A stretch of 64,000 nucleotides of DNA from Petunia secreta (taxonomy: Eukaryota; Streptophyta; Magnoliopsida; Solanales; Solanaceae): NCBI GenBank assembly GCA_029990175.1, contig JARKIP010000065.1, positions 2,174,501 through 2,238,500 of the forward strand, read 5' to 3'. Below the pieces are notes generated by a model. It was given only the letters and a program-made list of their open reading frames with translations. It had not been told where the DNA came from and did no database searches. Of the stretch, positions 45,790-57,139 are shown piece after piece. Positions within the stretch are counted from its first letter, which is position 1. Each line of letters starts with the position of its first letter. The position numbers and the translations under genes are program-made.

Positions 45790-46660
45790 ATTTTCAACAA
45801 TCTTGACAAATCAACTGGCAAGCCGGTCGGGCACGCAGCAAGGAGGGTCTTGGAATTGATTGTCTACAAATCAGCTGGTGATCCGGTCTGGCACAAAGCA
45901 AGGAGGGTCTCAGGGCTGACCTGTTATACTAAAAGTAAAGCAAGTCATAATATAAAGCAAGTGCAAAGGCATAATTGAAAGCAAGTGCAAAGGCATAATT
46001 GAAAGCAAGTGCAAGGCAATTTGAACATCTTGACGAATCAACTGGCAAGCCGGTCGGGCACGCAGCAAGGAGGGTCTTGGAATTGATCGTCTACAAATCA
46101 GCTGGTGATCCGGTCCGGCACAAAGCAAGGAGGGTCTCAGGGCTGACCTGTTAAACTGAAAGTAAAGCAAGTCATAATATAAAGCAAGTGCAAAGGCATA
46201 ATTGAAAGCAAGTGCAAAGGCATAATTGAAAGCAAGTGCAAGGCAATTTGAACATCTTGACGAATCAACTGGCAAGCCGGTCGGGCACGCAGCAAGGAGG
46301 GTCTTGGAATTGATCGTCTACAAATCAGCTGGTGATCCGGTCCGGCACAAAGCAAGGAGGGTCTCAGGGCTGACCTGTTATACTAAAAGTAAAGCAAGTC
46401 ATAATATAAAGCAAGTGCAAAGGCATAATTGAAAGCAAGTGCAAAGGCATAATTGAAAGCAAGTGCAAGGCAATTTGAACATCTTGACGAATCAACTGGC
46501 AAGCCGGTCGGGCACGCAGCAAGGAGGGTCTTGGAATTGATCGTCTACAAATCAGCTGGTGATCCGGTCCGGCACAAAGCAAGGAGGGTCTCAGGGCTGA
46601 CCTGTTAAACTGAAAGTAAAGCAAGTCATAATATAAAGCAAGTGCAAGGCAATTTAGCGT
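45790..46660. repeat. 227-bp tandem array of element B
   Basis: Four units share GCAAGCCGGTCGGGCACGCA; the anchor base G falls at 45825, 46052, 46279 and 46506, exactly 227 bp apart. Units 2-4 are almost identical, while the first is more diverged and lacks part of the spacer. The spacer contains duplicated AAAGGCATAATTGAAAGCAA. Artificial frames of 65-120 codons recur because of the period. Confidence 0.93.
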
Positions 46661-49353
46661 GAAATGTAAAGCAATGCAAAAGCGATTTAGCGAATCAATA
46701 GGCGTGAAAGTCCAACAAGGGAGAATTTTCGTAGCCGATGGTCAACCTGAAAGAGTAAAGCAAGGCGTTAATTTCAAAGCAAGTGCGAAGGCATAATTCA
46801 AAATAAGTGCAAAGTAAAGTAATGCAGAGATGTAGTCAGTGCGATAGCCATTGATAAATCAATTGGGGAGACAATCCGGCAAGGATGGCCTTGTGCGGAT
46901 TATAGCCTGAAACAAAGCGATGCCCTATTTGGCTTAGTTTTGAAAACACAAAACAAGCCTCGACTTTATCGCCTATTAGGAATGAAAGTCATAGGGGTAG
47001 AAATGCCGCCTGTTCGGCAATAACTCATGACAAAGCATAATGCTTTAAGTCATGAAAAGGGCAATGTGACGCAATTTGCAAGGCAACTTTGAATGCGCGT
47101 TCCATAAACTGTTCATCCATAGTGCGAATGATCTTTTCAACGCAAGCTTTTATGTTCCTGCTCTCAAAGAAAATTGTTAGTTCTGAGGAGGGAAGGGGAA
47201 ACGTTTGATTTGTGCAGACATTCATCCTGATCTTGCTGCTTCTGCTGACTCCTCGTCTTCATTGGACTTGGATTTGCGAACTGTTTTCAGAAACTTGGCT
47301 CATGAACTCAAATAGCATAGAATTTGAAAGATAGAGGCAAGATAAAATATTTTAATGCAATATAGCGAGTGAAATAAGCATGCAAATGAAGTCAAAGATG
47401 CATTTTGAAAATTTTTGTCTTGACTTAAACTTGTAACATATTTTAAAACAAACTGAACGTCCTTTGTCTTAGACTTTGCACTGTTTGCTTAACCGATTTC
47501 AAAATTCTTGCCAACTCATCTTTAATAACCAACGCCGCTTCTTGCAAAATTCTGCCCCAGTTATAATCTTCCGCATCTCTAACTCATTTTGCAAAAAATT
47601 GCCCCAGTTGTCCTTCTTGGGGGAAAATAATAATTTAAATGCTAAAGGGTCGAGCCCGATGGGGGAGCCTACGTATCCCTCCTTGGGAATCAGACCGTGC
47701 GTAGTTCTGCAGCACTGCTTCAACGCCATATACCAACCAATAAAAGCTGCCCCAGTTAAAGTTCTAAATAGATAGTGCGATATCCAAAGAGTGCAGACAA
47801 TAACTTTCAGTGCATCGTTTTCAAATTGTTCAGTTGTTTTGCCATACATCACAAGCAAAGTTTTGGCAAGTTTATCAATTTTAATTTTGCAATGGAAACA
47901 AATGCAAGCGTAAATAACATAATAAGAATGCGATGAATTTTATTTCAACTTTCATAAATTCAAAATGAGTTGATTCAGGATAACATAAGCTTTAAAGTAC
48001 AATGCAATTCAGGGCCTCAACCCGAATTAAAAATTGAAAATAATGCTACTAAGTTCAATCGCCAAGTACTTTCAAACAATGCCATTAACTTCTGGTGCTG
48101 CATCGTTCACGAACTAGAGCGTCTACCATCAATCAAATCTCGAATCCCCTTGCATGGTAAATAGTCAGGCACTTCACAAATCCAACATTTGCTAGAGAAA
48201 TAAACAAAACAAAGAAACCTCACAAAGGGTAACTAAGATAGTTTGCATGTCATTCATAGGATTGCATACAAGCAAGCAACACCTAGTATTTGACGCATTT
48301 TGAGCAAATAAAGCAAGGCAAACAATTAACATGTGACAATCACAAGTATTTAACACAGCTCATGCTCTCCACAGAATCTGCACAAAATTCTAAACCCAAA
48401 TGCCTAAAACCCGAAACAATCCTCCATAGCTTTTGCAAACATCCACACTCCTCCAAGCACAACTCCCAATTGCTTTGCAACATTCAAGGAGAAATTTCCA
48501 ACTGCCTTCACAATACCAGACTGCAAATCACGAAAGGCGCCAATTGGCCTTTCAAAATAAAACCTCACTGGTCATCGGCTTTGATCAAGCCTCTCAGTTT
48601 CCTAGGTTTTGCAAGGCGCACAGACCTTGTTCATAAAGCTCCTCACTGGTCCTCGGCTTTAATCAAGCCTCTCAGTTTCCTAGGCAGCCAAGACCGCACT
48701 GGTCTTCAAGGAGGGACCCCACTTGTCATTCAAAGACACAAGGGCTTCGCTCTCCTAGTATGCGACAAGCATACTTCAATTTTTACAAAGTTGCAGCTGG
48801 ATAATCAACATAGGCCTGCACACACGCAAAGCCATCCACGAGAGGGACCCCACTGATCCTTTTAAAGACACCAGGGGCTTCGCCTCTTAGATCTCACTAC
48901 ACCAAACCATCTCCAAAACACAAACCAACCAAATCTGCCGAACTTCCCCCCAAACTAAGGTGTATATGCATGCATGACCTAATCTCCTTCTAAGAGTGGG
49001 CTAACGGTTGAGGCAAACAGGTGAGTGGCAGGCGGCTTCGTGGTCGAATAACTCCCACGACAATCCGCCGGTACACCAACTCGTCAAAGGGTTCTTTAGT
49101 GGAAGAAAGTGCGGGTGCGTATGCACACACCTCGCGGGTATTTGAGTGAGAATGCAAGAGGTTCCCAGGAGTGGGGGAAATATGAACGGAATGCCAGTTT
49201 ATATGTGCGCAAATAAGAGTGTAGTGACATGCGTTTCGTGGCACACAAACAAACAGATATAATAAAGCAAAAATAAATTAAGCATGCTAGTTGCAAATAA
49301 TTGGAAACCTTTATGGTCAAAACCTTTATTGCTCCCCAGCGGAGTCGCCATGC
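46661..49353 (-). other. 5' interior and leader of element B
   Basis: No protein domain is recognisable. A fourth copy of the conserved module lies at 47664-47707. Near-direct repeats of CTCACTGGTCHTCGGCTTT with AATCAAGCCTCTCAGTTTCC lie at 48563-48683. The stretch ends at the primer site TGGCGACTCCGCTGGGGA (minus, about 49334-49351). Confidence 0.55.
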
Positions 49354-50157
49354 TGTTGAACCCCAAAATTACCCCGAAAGGGATAAATTCCGGAATATCG
49401 ACAGGATGGGCTAACTCTTTGGAGTTTTTGGAGTCGCCACCCAATTTAAGGAAAACAGGGAACCAAATTAACAAATGCGTGCAAAACCCCGTTTTATAAA
49501 AAAAGACGGTCTTTCTTCCAGAGATTCTAAAAGTAAGAGGTTTTATTAATTTCGGAAGAAGGTTTTTAAGGCACTTCCGAAATTCCGTAAAATACGGTTA
49601 ATCCGACAGGTTTCCAAATATTTGCAAAATATGCTTTTCTAAAAAAAAAAATTATCTAAAATAATTAATTGAAATAAAACTTGTTTATGAAAAATATTTT
49701 AATTTTTTGCACGCATTTTGCTAATTTGCCTCAGTTTGCAATAAATTAAATAACGACTTCAAAAATAAAAAGGATAATGCACATAAAGTAAAGCAATATA
49801 CCAAGCAATCAAATATTATTATCAAATAAAATAATTCACACATTTTATTTACATAAATATCTAAGGAAAGCAAAGTTAAAGATAGAACCGGTAAATTGAT
49901 CAACTCGCGGGAGTCTTGATTTTTTCTAAAATTCCTAAGTCTTATTTCTGAATGCTCGGGTCCGAATTCAATCTCCAAATGCCCTCAATGCAAAGGACTA
50001 TTCTCATTCGCGAGTTAGCCAAAAGCGTTCCCGAATTGCTCGTGCCAAGATATACCTCGCAATAAAACGGGAATTAAACGGAATTAGTACGATAATAAAG
50101 TGTAATGATTAATAAAATAAAATAATAATAAAGTAATAATAATAATAAGAAAAAAAA

Positions 50158-50223
<66 letters not shown>

Positions 50224-50250
50224 GAATATATAATAATAATAATAATAATA

Positions 50251-50299
<49 letters not shown>

Positions 50300-51904
50300 G
50301 GGGTTTGTTTTTTGCAAAATTTAGGCTCAGGTTTGCATGGCGCGTCGAATAGAGGCTCGGGATTTGGTACGGTTGCAAACACGGAGCCCGGGCCGTGTTG
50401 CCGTGCCAAAGCACCAAACCCACTACTCTATTCAACTTGCTTAGCGTTAAAATGCATTCATCATCGCCTTTTGCTTTAGGGACGCGGGAACGGGACGGAT
50501 CAAGTGTAGTATCATGTTCAAAATCCGTCAATTCATTATCCGTCAATTCCTTGTGTAGGCCTCAATACGTATATACGTATTTTTCATCGGCCATGTGTAG
50601 TATCTGTCCAAATCAGTCCAATATTCCATAACGTATAAATTTATCCAAAATGGATTTCGGGTCAAGCAATCCAAAAGCCAAGTAACGGGTCAAACCAACA
50701 GGAACCAGTAACGGGTCAAACACCAGTAAGATAACCATTACAACACAGTAAGAGAGCCATAACCCGACAACCAGAAGGAACCAACACTGATGAACAATTT
50801 TTCCGGCCAAGCAAAACACAAGCAACACCACCAAATGCAATGGAGGAGCGACACTAAGCCGTAACAGCGTCGCTTCGACCCCACCTTCTTTCTTTATACT
50901 CAATTTCAGTAACTTATGCAAAACAGCAAGTGAACAAAACAACTAGAAATCAACATTGACTTAGCCAAATGAACGGGCCCAAATTAATCTCAGCATTTCA
51001 GCAGATCAATAAGCAAACAGTGCACAAACTAGGACAACTACACCGACAATAACAACAGTACACCAGCAGCGAAACGAAAGGCGTCACCGATCATAAATCC
51101 GGTCAAAAGAGTGAAGCAACCTCAGTGAATCAGATTTGTAGGACAAACGAACACACAAAAAATCCATCAATAGCATCGAATCAAAATTGCTCCAGATTCA
51201 CAGACGGACCAGTTAACCCTTAGTTCCAAAAAGCCAAACACGATGGGGATATCGATTTAAACCCGTGACCGGAAATAGCTAGATACTCCGGCGAGAGAAA
51301 ACAAACAGAGCAGTGGTCAAAGAGGAGGAGCAACACCAGCTACGTGTCGGCGTCACTACCACTCCTCTATCTCCCCTCTATCGTGACCCCGATTTCTCCC
51401 CAATCTCTGTTTCTGACCTTGTATGTGGGTATGTGTGCGTTGAATGAATCCCCTGTTTCAGTCGATTGGGTGTGTGTGTATGTATCTTTGGTGTGAAGAA
51501 GACAAAGTGGAGGGAGAGTGGGGTGCCGCGGCTGATAGATAAAAATGGGGGTGAGGGAGATGATGCGGCTGGAGTGCTAATGTTGTGTGCTAGGGTTTTA
51601 GATAAAGGAGTATGTATAGGTGTAGGGTTTTTGGATAAAAGGAAGAATAATAATTAATGGGCTGGGGCTTTTGTGTAATATGGGCTTTGCAAAAACAATC
51701 CTAAATTGCAATTTAAGAACGAATTTAGCTCTTTAATTAAATTAAACAATTAATTATATAATGCACTGCAAATGAAGGGATGACTTGCGATTTTGGTCAT
51801 TTCCCTTTAAAATTAGCTATTTATTTACAATCTTCAAAATTGAACTTAATTATTAAAATTATTATACTTTTAATTAAAATCTGGGACAAAATTGGGTGTC
51901 AACA
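49354..51904 (-). repeat. 5' LTR of element B
   Basis: This 2551-bp copy is over 99% identical to 41249-43804. Differences include a longer AT microsatellite near 50155-50175 and scattered substitutions (for example at 51140, 51346 and 51381). Confidence 0.94.
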
Positions 51905-51909
51905 GTGGC

Positions 51910-53869
51910 CATGATCTTTTGGAAAAGATGAAGGAAGGAGAAAAAGGGAAGGAAAATGCCTAAATTTTGGTTGTAAGCAAACGATTAACGTGTGGCACGA
52001 GCTTTTGAAAACAATGCAATATGAGATATGAAGAGAAGTGTCGTTATGGATTGAGAATCTCTTAGACACTTTGAACGAAAGTTGCTAATGGACTTTTAAC
52101 AAACCACGGGCGGCGAGTCTTTATATAATGCCTAAAGGATAAATGTGCATTATGTGTCATCCCGTCTATCAAGCGGTCATTTCTGCTTCAAATTGGGCCT
52201 TTAAGACCTCTTTGGTTACCATTTAATGCCTTTGAATAACATTGAATACAGAATAATTTCAATAGTTTAAGAAATAAGCGGTCATTTCTGATTCAATTTG
52301 GTCTTTTGATGCCTCATCGGTTACCTTCGTGGCATTGAATGGCATTGAATACAGAATAACTCTGATTGTTTAAGCAATCATTTCTGATTCAATTCGGGCT
52401 TTTGACGCCTCTTGGTTAACCTTTGTGCCTTTGAATGGCATTGAATACAGAGTACCTTTGATTGTTTAAGCAACCATTTCTGATTCAATTCGGGCTTTTG
52501 ACGCCTCTTGGGTTACCTTCACGCCTTTGAACGGTATTGAATACAGAATAATTATGACTGTTTAAGCAATCATTTCTGATTCAATTCGGGCTTTTGACGC
52601 CTCTTGGGTAACCTTTGTGCCTTTGAATAGCATTGAATACATAGCAATATTAATAAATGGTCTACATTTGCACGTTTTAATCCTTTAAGTATTTGCCAAT
52701 AAACCATGTTTAACGCTTTTTAGGGCCAAAAACCCGTTCAGATTGTTTGAACAAGTTGGCCTATTGGAGTTCAGAACATGTCGACTAATGATATGTCATG
52801 ATTCATGATTCCTAGCGCCGCTAATAAGGAATGGAGTTAGCTAGACCGAGTTTTATTATCCTCCCAAGCGGACGACTCGGGAGCGGGAACGTCTCGGACC
52901 AAATAGATTCCAAGTCGTTCCCCCTAAAGGAATTTTTGTGATGGAAGAAGTGGTCGCAACCACCGTATTTTAATACACGATTTAGAAACTTCCCAGGAGT
53001 GGCGGAGGGTATGCGTGATATGCAAAAGTTTAAAAATGTACAAGTTTTGAAAGAAATGCTCATGTTTCTAAACGTGCTTAAGTGTCAAAATGGATGCACA
53101 TATTGAAGGATTTTACAAAATGAATTTAAAAAGATAAAGAGAAAAACAAAATAAATACGTTAGTTTCGAAAAATAGGATTAATAAAAACTAGACAATATT
53201 AAAAAAGAAAAAGAAAAAAAGGATCATGAAGTGAAATTGTCTTAAAGAAAAAGATTTAGCAATTTTACGGAAAGGATGCACATATTGAAGTGTTTCACAA
53301 AAATGATTTTAAAAAGGAGGAGTAAAAAGAAAAATGAAACAAACAAGTTAGTTTTAAAAATAGGATAATAGAAACTACTAGGCAATAAATAAAAATACAA
53401 AAAGAATTATGACGTGAAAAGATTTAGCGAAATTTATGGAAGATTTGAAAATTGTTGAAATGTGGGACATGTTGTGCCATGAGTGGGTTTACTAGACAAA
53501 AACATGGTTTCCCAGGCGGACGACCAAGGGGTGGGAACGTTTGGAATTGTTGGTTGTACCACGGACCAACTATACCCCAACCGTTCCCCTTAAAGGGTTT
53601 TTGAGAGTGAAACGGCCGTGAAATCCACGTAACCGTTTATAGTGTGTAAAAAAAATAAATTCCAGAAGTGGAGGAAATATAAACAAAATACATTTACAGA
53701 TGATAAATTAAAAGAAAGCGCAAATGAAATAAAAAACTAAACTTCAAACTTGCAAAAGAAAAAGAAAGAAATATTAGTTTTGAGAAATGGCAGGAAAATA
53801 AATGCAAAGAATCCCAATTAAAAATCCGTTATGGTTTGAACCTTGATATCCCCAGCAGAGTCGCCATTC
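51910..53869 (-). other. start codon, leader, 96-bp array and primer site of element A (upper copy)
   Basis: This stretch is about 98-99% identical to 30217-32172. It holds the ORF1 ATG (51910-51912), the 96-bp array (about 52170-52650) and the primer site near 53847-53864, which carries a G-to-A change relative to the lower copy. Confidence 0.8.
52121..52127 (-). promoter_or_regulatory. TATA box upstream of ORF1 (upper copy)
   Basis: TATATAA lies 215 bp before the ORF1 ATG, the same spacing as in the lower copy. In this copy, transcripts from it would now enter the 5' LTR of element B after the second codon of ORF1. Confidence 0.45.
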
Positions 53870-56800
53870 TGTCGACATCCATTTTTACCCGAACCCCGGT
53901 TAGAGTTCGAAATATGGCTCGACTTATTGGGACCCACGGGTAAAGACTTGGAGTCGCCAACTAACATATTTTGGCATATTAGGGCACCTACTTTGTTTCT
54001 AGCCAATTTTAATGTTAACTTCGATACTTAGTCTACGAACCAGGTATTCTAGGTAAGAGGTTCAAGTCAACTCGAGAGGAAGGGGTTAGGCACCTCCCGA
54101 GCTCCACCAAATGTGGTTACCGACCGGACTAAAGATTGGGATTTTAAATAAAAGGTCAATGAAGTTAATTAATCAGGCATAAAAATATAAATATTTAAAT
54201 GACATTCTAACTAAGCAAGTACTGAATTATATGATATCTTAAAAGGAGATCGAAAACTAGCAATAATCAACACAACCCCAACTCTCCAAAATAAATATTT
54301 TACAATATGGCACATTTTATGTATGAAGCCGAGAATAGAACGAGGTCTTTTGAATCCTCCATAAAGCATCCTTTCCGATGTAATACTTCACATAAAAATA
54401 TATATTAGTAGAGACATGCGCCACCTAAAATTGTGGCGAATTTAATATGGGAAAATAATCCACTACTTAACAAATAAATGAACTATAGAAATTTAGAAGA
54501 ATGCGGGATCAGGTATAGGCGGGGCGAGAGAAGGGCCCAGTCCGATGTTACTTCCCCTCATTTTGTTTTGTATGATCAAAAATCTTAAACATTTTTAGAC
54601 GAGACAAAAGGAGTATTAAAATATTTAGTTTTAAAAAAAATAGTATTCAATTTCGAAATGATTTAACGTAAACAATAAGAGTAAAAGTCGTTTTATGTCT
54701 TAGAAGCATTGCTATTTGAAAACAACGTAAAGCTTAAAAATAGTTTAGTATTTAAATTTTTAAAACCGATTAAATAGTTAAGAGAAAATTAAAATAGTTT
54801 TTTCAAAAATAGTAAATGTGATGAATCTTTAAAACTCATAAGATATTCAAATAAAAACTGAGGGAGTAACGAATCGCTTTAATATTAAAAAGCTATATAT
54901 GTATTCTTCATTCGAGAAGTCATTAGCCTGCCATTGTCATCATATCCCATGACATACATGACCGGCTTGGGGTGATGATTCCACTCAATCTTCATGTGTT
55001 TGCGCCGTTGTATGTCGTGGTTGAACTCCAAGTATCGTCACTCCTTCATAGTGTACATGTAAAGAAATATTCCAAAAAAGAGTGAGAGTATGTCTATTCT
55101 TTGTTGTACATGGATCACAAAGAAAAGATCAAATGTATGTAAACTTTATGAATAATTTTAAGGGTTCACTACTTTATGAAGTTGCGATAAGAATTATCTA
55201 TTGAAATAAACTCGTAAGAAATTGATCAAGGAACATCCACAGAAAGCACAGAAGTAATTAGTTTTGACATGCATTGGGTTGAAAGTCTAAGTAGGTGAAA
55301 GTTATGCCACTATTTTGTTACTAAACTTGAACAAACGAGAGGGCATATAACTAAATGAGTATTTATAAATTCTAATCTCTTTGTATTTGGTCATTCTCTT
55401 AGTTAAAAGCCAAAGTTGCATTACGTTACTGTGATTAATTAACAAATAACTAAACACTAACTGGAACCAAGTAAAGAAACTTGCAACGTTGAACATAGTA
55501 GAATTCTAGAGATGAATCCTTAGCACATTATTAACTAACATAGATCAAAACAAATATATATGAAAGAAAAATCTTCTATGAACCACACACAATACCCTTT
55601 GGCAAAACATATTAGAAGTAACTAAATAAATATATCACATAGAATCAAGCATACCCAAATAAAGTTTAATCTTTCACAAAAAAAAATATTAAACAGGGAA
55701 CGGAACAACCTTGTATTAGACGCATGGCACCGATGACGAATACTTTGTTAGAGTTTCCATGGCTCCAAGTTAGTCAATGTTGTTGGTATGTTTTCTGGTG
55801 AGGTTCATCACCAGTTTGCTGGTGAGTTTTCGGCCAAATCGCTACTTCCTATATGTTACTATTTCATGCTCGAGAGGGAGAGGAGGAAAGACCAAACGAG
55901 GGTTTGCATTGCTCAATGCTTTGACAGTGGAGCAAGAGGGGAGACATGTGTCTTGATAAGGGAGGAGTAGAGGGAATTGTCTGAAAGAAAAGAGTCGTGT
56001 TTTACTAGGAAGTAAAAAAAAGTTGAAGCCTCATCTATGAGAATGAGGGATTAAGATCTAGGGGAGATGAGCTTTGTTCTTGACAAAGGAGGAGCCATGA
56101 GAAAAATCCCCCTTGCCAGGAAACATTGAGTTGAATTTTATAGTGAATAATTGGGGTGTTAAAAATGGTAGGAGAAACTATAACACATGATTCATTGGGA
56201 TTTTGTATAATGTCCATTGTAATGAAGCTTCTGTAGGCTAAATATAAAAGGCAAAAATCCCATAAAATGGGGAGAGAAGGCTAACCGCTAGTAAATGAGT
56301 AACAAGAGAAAGGAAAAGAACTATGTTAAGAACATAATATGGAAAGAAAACTATAACAAATAAATAAAGATAGAAATTACAAGATTGAAATCATCATGGG
56401 GAATGGCTCACGTGATATGGATTCAACAGATAAGGGAACTAAGAAAGGTTTAATTAGTAAGGAATCCTCCAATGTGATACACGGGCATAAGGAATGGAAT
56501 TTGAATAAATTCTGATTGTCCCTACTCTCAAATTTAAATAAGAAGAGTTTGGAAATAGCATATTTCGTGGATTACTTCAAGGGATCATGAAAATATGACA
56601 CTAAAAAAATGTATAGTAATAGAATGTATTCGTTGAACATCCGTCTAGATTAATAGAAAAGAGAAGTACGCTATCATTGCCTTAGAATTCGCACAGATGC
56701 TACTTGTTTTATTTAAATATGCTACTATTGAATGAAGAAATAGAATTTAAGTGAAAAATAAATATGAGTACATTCGATTTAGCAACTAATCAACTAAATA

Positions 56801-56983
56801 TACTGATATTGTAATTAATTTCACAATTAGTCACTAATAAATAGGAAACAAATAAACAATGCATGATAATTAGTAAAAAAATAATACTAGAAATGCAGGT
56901 AAAATTACTATTGCACTTTTAAAAATAGATATTTCCCTTGGTAAAGTGAAATGGTATAAGAGGGACAAAATTGGGTGTCAACA
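53870..56983 (-). repeat. LTR A2 (5' LTR of element A)
   Basis: The LTR is 3114 bp, starting TGTTGACACCC at 56983 (minus) and ending GATGTCGACA at 53870. It is about 99% identical to LTR A1, with small indels in A runs and one 15-20 bp change near 55350. Its upper side meets a 30-bp tandem repeat instead of element sequence. Confidence 0.88.
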
Positions 56984-57139
56984 CTACATCGTATCATATT
57001 AATATGCCCGGAACTACATCGTGCGATGATAATATGTACGAAACATCGTACCGCAATAATATGCACGGAACTACATCGTGCTATGATAATATGTACGGAA
57101 CTACATCGTACCATAATAATATGCATGGAACTACATCGT
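56984..57139. repeat. about 30-bp minisatellite between LTR A2 and LTR C
   Basis: Five to six units share AACTACATCGT and ATAATATGYACGGAACTACA. CTACATCGT or ACATCGT recurs at 56984, 57013, 57044, 57070, 57101 and 57132. The array exactly fills the 156 bp between the outer ends of two unrelated LTRs. Confidence 0.85.

Larger units (their letters stand above)
41249..51904 (-). mobile_element. element B, young 10.66-kb non-coding Ogre/Tat-like retrotransposon
   Basis: LTRs 41249-43804 (2556 bp) and 49354-51904 (2551 bp) enclose a 5549-bp interior. They are flanked by the duplication GTGGC (41244-41248 and 51905-51909). I count about a dozen substitutions between the LTRs plus microsatellite length changes, so over 99% identity. 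A polypurine-like tract adjoins the 3' LTR (43805-43825) and a tRNA-Arg-type primer site adjoins the 5' LTR (about 49335-49352). The interior has tandem arrays and no recognisable protein, not even ORF1. It is the youngest event I can order here and split ORF1 of element A. Confidence 0.92.
32173..56983 (-). mobile_element. element A, non-autonomous Ogre/Tat-like LTR retrotransposon with element B nested in it
   Basis: LTR A2 (5') and LTR A1 (3') bound about 14.1 kb of element A, plus the 10.66-kb element B. The minus-strand order is: LTR A2, tRNA-Arg-type primer site, leader with 96-bp array, TATA box, ORF1 (interrupted by B at codon 3), non-coding 3' interior with tandem arrays, polypurine tract, LTR A1. 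No gag, protease, RT or integrase is visible in any frame, so it would depend on an autonomous relative. The nightshade-type Ogre/Tat assignment rests on LTR size, primer site, ORF1 and 3' arrays. Confidence 0.75.

Noticed and set aside
45781..46624. Repeated frames of 65-121 codons in the 227-bp array, on both strands
   Set aside because: They recur only because the repeat period lacks stops by chance in some frames (227 is not a multiple of 3), and they contain no domain.
36781..46660. CRISPR-like direct repeats
   Set aside because: Units are contiguous or share near-identical spacers, no cas genes exist, and the DNA is from a plant nucleus. They are ordinary tandem repeats of retroelements.
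42005..50546. Long open frames rich in Tyr, Ile and Leu at 41970-42446 and 50074-50546
   Set aside because: They are translations of the AAT microsatellite in the two LTR B copies and occur in several frames at once.
31128..56217. Pairs of identical 60-80-codon frames in the A copies (e.g. 31128-31370 and 52821-53063; 34346-34528 and 56035-56217)
   Set aside because: They are conserved only because the DNA copies are about 99% identical. They have no domain and lie in leader or LTR sequence.
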